From Streptomyces gardneri (GTDB taxonomy: Bacteria > Actinomycetota > Actinomycetes > Streptomycetales > Streptomycetaceae): a stretch of DNA of 64,000 nt. The stretch is from assembly GCF_006539185.1 (NCBI RefSeq), contig NZ_BJMN01000005.1, positions 186,001-250,000 of the forward strand, given 5' to 3'. A program made the position numbers and the translations under genes. The number at the start of each line of letters is the position of its first letter. Positions within the stretch are counted from its first letter, which is position 1. This document shows positions 9,783 to 17,951 of the stretch, in pieces. The notes under the pieces were generated by a model, which did no database searches, had not been told where the DNA came from, and saw only the letters and a list, made by a program, of their open reading frames with translations.

Positions 9783-10577
9783 GTGAAGATCGCGCTCATG
9801 GACTCCGGAATCGGCCTGCTCCCTGCGGCGGCCGCAGTGCGCCGGCTGCGGCCGGACGCCGATCTGCTCATCTCCAACGACCCCGACGGCATGCCCTGGG
9901 GTCCGCGCACCATCGAGGACCTCACCGAGCGCGCCGTCGCCGTAGCCCTCGCCGCCGCCGAGCACGGGCCGGACGCGCTCATCGTGGCCTGCAACACCGC
10001 TTCCGTGCACGCTCTGCCCGCCCTGCGCGCCGCACTCGAACCGGGCATCCCCGTCATCGGCACCGTCCCCGCCATCAAGCCCGCCGCCACCGGCGGCGGC
10101 AAGGTCGCCATCTGGGCCACCCCGGCCACCACCGGCAGCGCCTACCAGCGCGGACTCATCCGCGACTTCGCGGACGGCGCAGAGGTCACCGAGGTGCCCT
10201 GCCCGGGGCTCGCCGACGCCGTGGAGCACGCCGACCGGGACGCCGTGGACGAGGCCGTCGCCGCGGCCGCCGCCCTCACCCCGGCGGACGTCCGCGCCGT
10301 CGTCCTCGGCTGCACCCACTACGAGCTGGTCGAGGAGCGCATCCTCGCCGCCCTGGAGGCGCGCGGCCGGGCCGGGCTGCCGCCGATCGTCTTCCACGGC
10401 TCCGCCGACGCCGTCGCCGCCCAGGCGCTGCGCCGGATCGGCGCCGAGCCGGCGCCCGACGCGGACCCCACCGGCGGCCTCACCGTGCTGCTCAGCGGCC
10501 GGCCCGGACAGCTCCCCGCCGCCGCCCTCGGCTACGCCGAAAGCCGCCTCCTCGGCGCCACCGCACCCGCTCACTGA
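9783..10577 (+). CDS. Aspartate/glutamate racemase family protein
   Basis: A 264-residue protein with the two-cysteine racemase fold: MKIALMDSGIGLLP at the N-terminus, Cys70 in VACNTAS and Cys177 in GCTHYELVEE, the pair that exchanges protons at the alpha carbon. It resembles glutamate racemase MurI, which supplies D-glutamate for peptidoglycan, but is diverged at the N-terminal loop. It could be a second racemase rather than the housekeeping one. The GTG start lies 58 bases from the divergent HpnB-like start, so the promoters are shared or overlap. Confidence 0.85.
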   Translation: MKIALMDSGIGLLPAAAAVRRLRPDADLLISNDPDGMPWGPRTIEDLTERAVAVALAAAEHGPDALIVACNTASVHALPALRAALEPGIPVIGTVPAIKPAATGGGKVAIWATPATTGSAYQRGLIRDFADGAEVTEVPCPGLADAVEHADRDAVDEAVAAAAALTPADVRAVVLGCTHYELVEERILAALEARGRAGLPPIVFHGSADAVAAQALRRIGAEPAPDADPTGGLTVLLSGRPGQLPAAALGYAESRLLGATAPAH

Positions 10578-10639
10578 ACGCCAGGGAGCGGCCACGCTCC
10601 GCCGCGCTGCGCCGCGCGATCCTGGGTACTCTTCCTGAC

Positions 10640-11206
10640 ATGAGGCAGTACCCCCGGGACCAGCACGCCGACAAGCGGACACCCGCCGTCTGGACCGGCC
10701 GCGCCACCAATCGCGTCCAGTGGCTCGCGGCCTCGGCCGGCGCCGCCTGTATGGCCCTCGGCATCACGATCGCCGTCGAGTCGGCATGGACCTCCGGGAT
10801 CGCGGCCCTCCTCATGGCCGTGATCGGCTGTGTCGCGGCCGGACTCCTCGTCCTCTTCGGCACGCTCGCCTTCGTCCACGTGGCCGTCAAGGTCGACGAC
10901 CGCGCCATGGAGGTCCGCTGCGGCCACATCGGGCTGCCGCGCCGCCGCATCCCCCTCTCCCATGTCGTCGGCGCCGACTTCGCCCCGAGCGTCAATCCGC
11001 GCCAGTGGGGCGGCTGGGGCTACCGCTGGCGCCCCGAGAAGGGCACGGCGGTGATCGTCCGGCGGGGCGAGGGTCTGGTCCTGCGTCTCGGCGACGGCCG
11101 GATGTTCACGGTCACGGTCGACGACGCCGAGTCCGCGGTCCGGGTCATCCGCGACCGCCTCCGCCACCCGGCCCCGCCCGGCCCGCCCGCCGCGACGGGC
11201 GTCTGA
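10640..11206 (+). CDS. Two-TM protein with PH-like C-terminal domain
   Basis: A 188-residue protein. Two membrane helices (about residues 28-50 and 56-80) are followed by a soluble domain containing VDDRAMEVRCGHIGLPRRRIPLSH, EKGTAVIVRRGEGLVLRL and FTVTVDDAESAVRVI. This resembles bacterial PH-like membrane proteins common in actinobacteria. The function is unknown. The following lnt gene starts 88 bases downstream and reads in the same direction. A GC-rich hairpin near 11213-11225 could end this transcript. Confidence 0.7.
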   Translation: MRQYPRDQHADKRTPAVWTGRATNRVQWLAASAGAACMALGITIAVESAWTSGIAALLMAVIGCVAAGLLVLFGTLAFVHVAVKVDDRAMEVRCGHIGLPRRRIPLSHVVGADFAPSVNPRQWGGWGYRWRPEKGTAVIVRRGEGLVLRLGDGRMFTVTVDDAESAVRVIRDRLRHPAPPGPPAATGV

Positions 11207-11294
11207 GCCCCCGCCGGACGGCGGGTGGAGCAGGCCGGTCACCGGGCTCGTACCGGCCTCGGTATCGACAGGTTCGCCCCGTAGACTCCGCAAG

Positions 11295-12914
11295 GTGAGC
11301 GCCACCATCACCCCCGCACCCGCCCCCGCAGCCGAAGGCTCGCCCGCGCCGGGTTCCCCACTGCGACGGTTCGTGCGGCCCGCGACGGCCCTGCTGTCCG
11401 GGCTTCTGCTCTTCCTGAGCTTCCCGCCGCGCCCCCTGTGGTGGCTCGCCCTGCCCGCCTTCGCGCTGCTCGGCTGGACCCTGCGGGGCCGTCGCCTCCG
11501 CGCCGGCTTCGGCCTCGGCTACCTGGCCGGTCTCGGCTTCATGCTCCCGCTGCTCATCTGGACCGGCGAGGAGGTCGGCCCGGTCCCGTGGGTCGCCCTC
11601 GCCGCGATCGAGGCGCTCTTCGTGGCCGCCGCCGGTCTCGGCATCGCGGCCGTCTCCCGGCTTCCGTGGTGGCCCTTCTTCGCGGCCGGGGTGTGGATCC
11701 TCGCGGAGGCGGCACGCGCGCGCGTGCCCTTCGGCGGCTTCCCCTGGGGCAAGATCGCCTTCGGGCAGGCGGACGGCGTCTTCCTGCCGCTCGCCGCCGT
11801 CGGCGGCACCCCGGTGCTCGGCTTCGCGGTCGCCCTCTGCGGCTTCGGTCTGTACGAGGCGTACCGGCAGTTCCGTGCGTACCGGGCCACCGGCGCCGTC
11901 CCGCGCAGCCCGCTCGCCGTCGCCGCGCTCGCCGTGCTCCTGCCGGTCACCGGCGCGGTCGCCGCGCTGCCGCTCGTCGACGACACGGCCGAGGACGGCA
12001 CCGCGACCGTCGCCGCCGTCCAGGGCAACGTGCCCCGCCTCGGCCTCGACTTCAACTCCCAGCGCCGCGCCGTCCTCGACAACCACGCCGCCCGCACCCG
12101 CGAGCTCGCCGAGGCCGTCAAGGCGGGCCGCGAGCCGCAGCCCGACTTCGTCCTGTGGCCGGAGAACTCCTCGGACATCGACCCGTACGCGAACCCCGAC
12201 GCGGCCGACGTCATCGACGGCGCCGTCCGGGCCATCGGTGCGCCCACGGTGATCGGCGCGGTCATCTCCCCGCCGACCGGCAAGCTCCGCAACACCCTCA
12301 TCGAGTGGGACCCGGAGCGCGGCCCCGTGGCCACGTACGACAAGCGGCACGTCCAGCCCTTCGGCGAGTACATCCCGATGCGGTCCTTCGTACGGCTCTT
12401 CAACAGCAACGTCGACCGGGTCAGCCGCGACTTCGGAGCCGGTACGAAGGTCGGCGTCTTCGACCTCGCCGGCACCAAGGTCGGCCTCGCCACCTGCTAC
12501 GAGGCGGCCTTCGACTGGGCCGTGCGGGACACCGTCACGCACGGCGCGCAGCTCATCACCGTCCCCAGCAACAACGCCACCTTCGGCCGCAGCGAGATGA
12601 CCTACCAGCAGCTCGCCATGTCCCGGGTGCGGGCCGTCGAGCACAGCCGGTCGGTCGTCGTGCCCGTCACCAGCGGGGTCAGCGCGGTGATCCGCCCCGA
12701 CGGCGAGATCGTCGCGCAGACGAAGATGTTCACCCCCGACGTCCTGGTCGAGGAGGTGCCGCTGCGCTCCTCGCTCACCCCGGCGACCCGCATGGGCACC
12801 CTGCCCGAGGCGCTGCTCGTGGCCCTCGCCGCCGCCGGCCTCGGCTGGTCGGCGCTCCGCTCCGTCCGGGCCCGTCGCGCGAGGGTCGAGGCCCCGGCCC
12901 CGGATCGCGGATGA
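11295..12914 (+). CDS. lnt: Apolipoprotein N-acyltransferase
   Basis: A 539-residue integral membrane enzyme that N-acylates the terminal cysteine of lipoproteins. Six to seven N-terminal membrane helices (to about residue 235) precede a nitrilase-type domain with the catalytic triad Glu290 (LWPENSSD), Lys350 (YDKRHVQPFGEYIP) and Cys401 (LATCYEAAF), aligning with E267/K335/C387 of E. coli Lnt. A final membrane helix lies near 505-525. GTG start at 11295. Streptomyces often have two lnt copies, so this need not be the only one. Confidence 0.95.
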   Translation: MSATITPAPAPAAEGSPAPGSPLRRFVRPATALLSGLLLFLSFPPRPLWWLALPAFALLGWTLRGRRLRAGFGLGYLAGLGFMLPLLIWTGEEVGPVPWVALAAIEALFVAAAGLGIAAVSRLPWWPFFAAGVWILAEAARARVPFGGFPWGKIAFGQADGVFLPLAAVGGTPVLGFAVALCGFGLYEAYRQFRAYRATGAVPRSPLAVAALAVLLPVTGAVAALPLVDDTAEDGTATVAAVQGNVPRLGLDFNSQRRAVLDNHAARTRELAEAVKAGREPQPDFVLWPENSSDIDPYANPDAADVIDGAVRAIGAPTVIGAVISPPTGKLRNTLIEWDPERGPVATYDKRHVQPFGEYIPMRSFVRLFNSNVDRVSRDFGAGTKVGVFDLAGTKVGLATCYEAAFDWAVRDTVTHGAQLITVPSNNATFGRSEMTYQQLAMSRVRAVEHSRSVVVPVTSGVSAVIRPDGEIVAQTKMFTPDVLVEEVPLRSSLTPATRMGTLPEALLVALAAAGLGWSALRSVRARRARVEAPAPDRG

Positions 12915-12937
12915 TCCGATGATCTAGGGTCGACGGC

Positions 12938-13420
12938 ATGGCTACCCCTGACTTCATCCGTACGCTGCGCGAGACGGCCGGACACCAGCTCCTCTTCCTG
13001 CCGGGGGTGAGCGCCGTCGTCTTCGACGACCGGGGCCGGGTCCTGCTCGGTCGCCGCTCGGACAACGGCATGTGGGCGGTCATCGGCGGCATCGTCGAGC
13101 CCGGGGAGCAGCCCGCCGACTGCGCGGTCCGCGAGGTGTACGAGGAGACCGCCGTGCACTGCGTACCGGAGCGGATCCTGCTCGTGGAGACCCTGCGCAA
13201 GCCCGTCGTCTACCCCAACGGCGACACCTGCCAGTACATGGACGTCGCCTTCCGCTGCCGAGCGGTGGGCGGAGAGGCCCGGGTCAACGACGACGAGTCG
13301 ACCGAGGTCGGCTGGTTCGAGGTGGACGACCTGCCGGAGATGAAGCGGTTCTCGTACCTCCGGATCGAGAAGGCGCTCGCCGACGAACCCACATGGTTCC
13401 GCACCACAGAGACCAGCTGA
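12938..13420 (+). CDS. NUDIX hydrolase
   Basis: A 160-residue protein with an almost canonical Nudix box, GGIVEPGEQPADCAVREVYEETAV (about residues 50-73), matching GX5EX7REUXEEXGU except for Ala before the final hydrophobic residue. The ATG at 12938 lies 23 bases after the lnt stop. Substrates of the family are nucleoside diphosphates linked to another group; none can be chosen here. The residues after the box (CVPERILLVETLRKPVVYPNG) resemble ADP-ribose or NADH pyrophosphatase-like actinobacterial members, but specificity is not clear. Confidence 0.9.
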   Translation: MATPDFIRTLRETAGHQLLFLPGVSAVVFDDRGRVLLGRRSDNGMWAVIGGIVEPGEQPADCAVREVYEETAVHCVPERILLVETLRKPVVYPNGDTCQYMDVAFRCRAVGGEARVNDDESTEVGWFEVDDLPEMKRFSYLRIEKALADEPTWFRTTETS

Positions 13421-13475
13421 ACTGTGGGCGGGGACCACATCGGTGGGGGAGCGGCCCGTTCATAGGGTGCGGAGC

Positions 13476-14318
13476 ATGAGCGCCCCCATCAACACCGTCC
13501 TCGGCCCCGGTTCCGTGTCCCCGTCGGCCGCGCCCTCCCCGTCGGCCGGGGTCGTCGCCCTCGACCTCACCGGCCGCACCGCGCTCGTCACCGGCGCGGC
13601 CAGCGGTATCGGGCGGGCCTGCGCGCTGCGGCTGGCCGCCGCCGGGGCCCGGGTCAGAGCCGTCGACCGGGCGGCCGAGGGCCTGGAGACCCTGGTCGGC
13701 GAGGCCGCCGGTCTCCCCGGGAGCGTCGCCCCCCGGCTCCTCGACCTCACCGACCTGGACGCGGCCGAAGGCGCCGCCGCGGGAGCCGACATCCTCGTGA
13801 ACAACGCCGGACTCCAGCTCGTCCGCCCCATCGAGGACTTTCCGCCGGACGTCTTCCACACCGTGCTCACGGTGATGCTGGAGGCGCCCTTCCGCCTCAT
13901 CCGGGGCGCGCTGCCGCACATGTACGCCCAGGGCTGGGGGAGGATCGTCAACCTCTCCTCCGTCCACGGGCTGCGCGCCTCCGCCTTCAAGTCCGCCTAT
14001 GTGGCCGCCAAACACGGTCTCGAAGGCCTCTCGAAGACCGCCGCCCTCGAAGGCGCCCCGCACGGGGTCACCTCCAACTGCGTCAGCCCCGGCTATGTGC
14101 GCACCCCGCTCGTCGAGCGGCAGGTCGACGACCAGGCCGCCGCCCACGGCATCCCCCGCGAGCAGGTCCTCTCGGAGGTCATGCTCAAGGACTCGGCGCT
14201 CAAGCGGCTCATCGAGCCCGAGGAGGTCGCCGAGGCCGTCCTCTACCTCTGCACCCCGCAGGCCTCGTTCATCACCGGTACCTCGCTCACCCTCGACGGC
14301 GGCTGGACCGCCCACTGA
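13476..14318 (+). CDS. 3-hydroxybutyrate dehydrogenase (SDR family)
   Basis: A 280-residue short-chain dehydrogenase. It has the TGAASGIG cofactor motif near residues 41-48, NNAG, the catalytic S-x(n)-Y-x3-K set (NLSSVHG, then SAYVAAKHGLEG), and the SPGYVRTPLVERQ plus EVMLKDSALKRLIEPEEVA segments characteristic of D-3-hydroxybutyrate dehydrogenases. These interconvert 3-hydroxybutyrate and acetoacetate with NAD. I start at the ATG at 13476, preceded by GGTGCGGAG. A 26-residue Ser/Pro-rich extension precedes the SDR fold. The PucR-type regulator follows 80 bases downstream. Confidence 0.9.
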   Translation: MSAPINTVLGPGSVSPSAAPSPSAGVVALDLTGRTALVTGAASGIGRACALRLAAAGARVRAVDRAAEGLETLVGEAAGLPGSVAPRLLDLTDLDAAEGAAAGADILVNNAGLQLVRPIEDFPPDVFHTVLTVMLEAPFRLIRGALPHMYAQGWGRIVNLSSVHGLRASAFKSAYVAAKHGLEGLSKTAALEGAPHGVTSNCVSPGYVRTPLVERQVDDQAAAHGIPREQVLSEVMLKDSALKRLIEPEEVAEAVLYLCTPQASFITGTSLTLDGGWTAH

Positions 14319-14398
14319 GAGACCCCCTGCGGTTGCCGCTGGTGAAGGTCGTCCACAGGGGTGGTGCGACCACACCTCCGGCAGGTATCCCTGTGTCC

Positions 14399-16291
14399 AT
14401 GTCCCACGAACACGTCGCCTACCTGGAACTCCTCGCTCGGGGAGCCGCTACGGAGGCCTACGACCGGCCCGTGCTGCTCGCCCGCGCGAGCGGCGCGGAC
14501 CCCGAGGAGCTGGCCGGGCTCGAAGAGGCCAAGGTGCTCGCCCTGCGCGTCCGGGCCGAGCTGGAGGGGCGGCGGCGGCGTGAGGCGGAGCTGTCCGCGC
14601 TCATCGAGACCGCACACGACCTCGCGGGACTCCGCGACCTCGACGCCGTGCTGCGCGCCATCGTCCAGCGCGCCCGCTCGCTCCTCGGCACCGAGGTCGC
14701 CTATCTGAGCCTGAACGACCCGGTCGCCGGCGACACGTACATGCGGGTCACCGAGGGCTCCGTCTCCGCGCGCTTCCAGCAGGTGAGGCTCGGCATGGGC
14801 GAGGGTCTCGGCGGGCTCGTCGCCCAGACCGCCCGGCCGTACGTCACGGACGACTACTTCGAGGACGCGCGCTTCCAGCACACCCGGACGATCGACACGG
14901 CGGTACGGGACGAGGGCCTCGTCGCCATCCTCGGCGTCCCGCTCAGCCTCGGCAGCCAGGTCATCGGCGTCCTCTTCGCCGCCGACCGCAGGGCCAGGGT
15001 CTTCGAGCGCGAGCAGGTCGCGCTGCTCTGCTCCTTCGCCGCGCACGCCGCCGTCGCCATCGACACGGCCAACCTGCTCGCCGAGACCCGCTCGGCCCTC
15101 GCCGAGCTGGAGCGGGCCACCGACATCATCCGCGAGCACAGCGGTGTCATCGAGCGGGCCTCCGAGGTCCACGACCGGCTGTCCGAGCTCGTCCTGCACG
15201 GCGGCGGCGTCCACGACGTCGCCGACGCGGTCTCCGAGGTCCTCGGCGGCACCGTCGAGTTCACCGAGACGGACGCCGGATCGGCCCGCCGCGCGGAGGG
15301 CCACGCCGTCCGCGAGGGCGACGACTGGGTGGCCGCCGTCTCCGCCGGCGGCGAGACCCTCGGCGCCCTCGTCCTGCGCGGCCGGCCCGAGCTCGACCCC
15401 GTCGACCAGCGGACCCTGGAGCGGGCCGCGCTCGTCACCTCCCTGCTGCTGCTCGCCCGCCGCTCCGCCGGAGAGGCCGAACAGCGGGTGCGCGGCGAAC
15501 TCCTCGACGACCTCCTCGACGCCCCCGACCGCGACCGCCGCCTGCTGCGCGAGCGCGCCGCCCGGCTGCGTACCGACAGCGCCGCGCCCCACGTCGTGCT
15601 CGCCGCCCGCGTCGACCGGGCGGGCGGCGCGGCCGACACCGACGCCGGCCGCAAGGAGAGCACCGACCGGCGGCGCCTCGGGTCGGCGGCCTCGCACCTC
15701 GCGGCCACCCGGCACGGACTCGCCTCCGCCCGCGACGGCGGTACGGTCCTGCTGCTGCCGCTCGGCCCCGGCGAGAGCGCCGCCGACCTGGCCCGTCAGA
15801 CCGCCCGCCACCTCGGCGACACCCTGCGCGAGCCGGTCACCGTCGGCGCCTCCGCCCCCGTACCCGCGCCCCTCGACCGGCCGGACGAGGTCGGCGTCGC
15901 CTACGAGGAGGCCCGCCGCTGCCTCGACGCACTCCGGCTCCTGCACCGCTCCGGCCAGGGCGCCGCCGCCGAGGACCTGGGCTTCCTCGGTCTGCTCCTC
16001 GCGGACAGCCGGGACATCGACGGCTTCGTCGACCGGACCGTGGGTCAGGTCGTCGCGTACGACCGCCGCCGGGGAACCGATCTCGTCCGCACCCTGGACG
16101 CGTACTTCGCGAGCGGCATGAGCCCCGCCCGTACCAAGGAAGAGCTTCACGTCCACGTCAACACGGTGGCCCAGCGCCTGGAACGGGTCGGCCGGCTCCT
16201 CGGCCCGGACTGGCAGTCCCCCGCCCGCGCCCTGGAGATCCAGCTGGCCCTGCGCCTGCACGCGCTCGCGGGGGCCGTCCCGGGGAACTGA
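14399..16291 (+). CDS. GAF/PucR-type transcriptional regulator
   Basis: A 630-residue protein. A coiled segment (about 40-75) leads into a GAF domain (about 75-220: VAYLSLNDPVAGDTYMRVTEG, GMGEGLGGLVAQTARPY). A linker and CdaR-like central region follow. A C-terminal PucR helix-turn-helix (about 575-630) contains RTKEELHVHVNTVAQRLERVGRLLG. The architecture is that of regulators of carboxylic-acid or ketone-body use. Its position between the 3-hydroxybutyrate dehydrogenase and a convergent MHS symporter suggests it controls uptake and oxidation of a short organic acid; that link is inference. Confidence 0.85.
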   Translation: MSHEHVAYLELLARGAATEAYDRPVLLARASGADPEELAGLEEAKVLALRVRAELEGRRRREAELSALIETAHDLAGLRDLDAVLRAIVQRARSLLGTEVAYLSLNDPVAGDTYMRVTEGSVSARFQQVRLGMGEGLGGLVAQTARPYVTDDYFEDARFQHTRTIDTAVRDEGLVAILGVPLSLGSQVIGVLFAADRRARVFEREQVALLCSFAAHAAVAIDTANLLAETRSALAELERATDIIREHSGVIERASEVHDRLSELVLHGGGVHDVADAVSEVLGGTVEFTETDAGSARRAEGHAVREGDDWVAAVSAGGETLGALVLRGRPELDPVDQRTLERAALVTSLLLLARRSAGEAEQRVRGELLDDLLDAPDRDRRLLRERAARLRTDSAAPHVVLAARVDRAGGAADTDAGRKESTDRRRLGSAASHLAATRHGLASARDGGTVLLLPLGPGESAADLARQTARHLGDTLREPVTVGASAPVPAPLDRPDEVGVAYEEARRCLDALRLLHRSGQGAAAEDLGFLGLLLADSRDIDGFVDRTVGQVVAYDRRRGTDLVRTLDAYFASGMSPARTKEELHVHVNTVAQRLERVGRLLGPDWQSPARALEIQLALRLHALAGAVPGN

Positions 16292-16301
16292 CGCGAGAAA
16301 C

Positions 16302-16340
16302 ACCCCGCGCCGCGCTCCGGAGGAGCAACGGCACGGGGCG
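16302..16340. terminator. Probable bidirectional terminator
   Basis: A hairpin with arms CCCCGCGCCG and CGGCACGGGG (one mismatch) around a 14-base loop, in the 61-base gap between the convergent PucR and MHS transporter genes. Confidence 0.5.
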
Positions 16341-16352
16341 CTTCGGCATCCG

Positions 16353-17720
16353 TCAGACGTCGGCGCCGACCCGGGACTTCCCGGAGGTCCGCTCGACGAT
16401 CTCGCCGAGGTCGCGCTCGCGGGTCTCCTTGGCGCAGCCGATGGCGACGACGGTGAGCAGGGCCGCGGCGATCACGTACAGCGCGATCGGGGTCGAGTCG
16501 CCGTAGTCGGCGAGCAGCGCGGTCGCGATGAGCGGCGCCGGGGCGCCGGCGGCCACGGAGGAGAACTGGGCGCCGATGGAGGCGCCGGAGTAGCGGACGC
16601 GGGTCGCGAACATCTCGGAGAAGAAGGCGGCCTGCGGCGCGTACATCGCTCCGTGGAGGACCAGGCCGACGGTCACGGCGAGCAGCAGCGAGCCGAAGGT
16701 GCCCCGGTCGATCAAGGAGAAGAAAGGGAACATCCAGGCGCCGACGCCGATCGCGCCGATCAGGTACACGGGGCGCCGGCCGAGCCGGTCGGAGAGCGCG
16801 CCCCAGAGCGGGATCACCGCGAAGTGGACGGCGGAGCCGATGAGGACGGTGTTCAGCGCGGTCTGCTTGGAGAGACCGACCTGGGTGGTCGCGTAGACGA
16901 GGATGAACGCGGTGATCACGTAGTACGAGATGTTCTCGGCCATCCGGGCGCCCATCGCGATGAGCACGTCCCGCCAGTGGTGGCGCAGGACCGAGACCAG
17001 CGGAAGCTTCTCGGCCTGTCCGGCGACCGCCTTGCGCTCCTCGGCGGCGGCGAGCGCGGCCTTGAAGACGGGCGACTCGTCGACGGAGAGCCGGATCCAG
17101 AGCCCGACGATCACGAGGACGCCGGAGAGCAGGAACGGAATCCGCCAGCCCCAGGAGGCGAAGGCGGCGTCCGAGAGCAGCGCGGTGAGCGCGGACAGCA
17201 CACCGGTCGCGAGCAACTGTCCGGCAGGGGCGCCGGTCTGCGGCCACGAGGCCCAGAACCCGCGGCGCTTGGCGTCGCCGTGCTCGGACACGAGGAGTAC
17301 GGCGCCACCCCACTCGCCGCCGAGCGCGAAGCCCTGCACGAGGCGCAGCACGGTCAGCAGCACCGGGGCGGCGGAACCGATGGTCGCGTGGGTCGGCAGC
17401 AGCCCGATGGCGAACGTCGCCCCGCCCATCAGGAGCAGGCTCAGGACGAGCAGCTTCTTGCGCCCGAGCCGGTCCCCGTAGTGCCCGAACACCAGCGCCC
17501 CGAGCGGCCGGGCGGCGAACCCGACGGCGTACGTCAGGAAGGACAGCAGTGTGCCGACGAGCGGATCGGACTCGGGGAAGAACAGCTTGTTGAACACGAG
17601 CGCCGCGGCGGACCCGTACAGGAAGAAGTCGTACCACTCGATGGTCGTGCCGATGAGGCTGGCGGCGACGATGCGCTTGAGGGAGCCGGGTGGCGTCGGG
17701 GAGGTTGTTGCGGCGGCCAT
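16353..17720 (-). CDS. MFS transporter, metabolite:H+ symporter (MHS) family
   Basis: A 455-residue protein with 12 predicted membrane helices. The MHS signature is present: GTTIEWYDFFLYGSAAALVF at helix 1, GDRLGRKKLLVLSLLLMG in loop 2-3, and RLVQGFALGGEWGGAVLLV at helix 4. Family members import shikimate, citrate, alpha-ketoglutarate, proline or similar solutes with protons. The ATG at 17720 is chosen because GGAAGTGG lies 6-9 bases upstream. It converges on the PucR-type regulator. Confidence 0.9.
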   Translation of the reverse strand: MAAATTSPTPPGSLKRIVAASLIGTTIEWYDFFLYGSAAALVFNKLFFPESDPLVGTLLSFLTYAVGFAARPLGALVFGHYGDRLGRKKLLVLSLLLMGGATFAIGLLPTHATIGSAAPVLLTVLRLVQGFALGGEWGGAVLLVSEHGDAKRRGFWASWPQTGAPAGQLLATGVLSALTALLSDAAFASWGWRIPFLLSGVLVIVGLWIRLSVDESPVFKAALAAAEERKAVAGQAEKLPLVSVLRHHWRDVLIAMGARMAENISYYVITAFILVYATTQVGLSKQTALNTVLIGSAVHFAVIPLWGALSDRLGRRPVYLIGAIGVGAWMFPFFSLIDRGTFGSLLLAVTVGLVLHGAMYAPQAAFFSEMFATRVRYSGASIGAQFSSVAAGAPAPLIATALLADYGDSTPIALYVIAAALLTVVAIGCAKETRERDLGEIVERTSGKSRVGADV

Positions 17721-17896
17721 GTGCACCACTTCCAGGCAAGTGCGGGGACGATTCGGTGTCGCCACACCGTAGGAAGTCGCAGGTCAGCGGCGTATGTGGT
17801 GGGACACCATAGTTCGAGGGCTTCGAGTGCGTCCAGGCTCCATGGCCCTTCGGAAGTGATGACGCACGCCGTCCCTCCCGGCCATGGTTGAATCTA

Positions 17897-17911
17897 TCTC
17901 AATCATTGAGA
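17897..17911. promoter_or_regulatory. Palindrome TCTCAAT-C-ATTGAGA, candidate MarR-type operator
   Basis: A perfect palindrome with 7-base arms and one central base, 41 bases before the MmpL start and inside an AT-rich island (17890-17920) that stands out from the GC-rich surroundings. Its size and TTGAGA/TCTCAA halves suit a MarR dimer, and a MarR gene lies 3 kb downstream. Binding is inferred. Confidence 0.5.
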
Positions 17912-17951
17912 GTTTTCGTCTTGAAGTACTTCCGCCTGCCTTGGAGCCCCC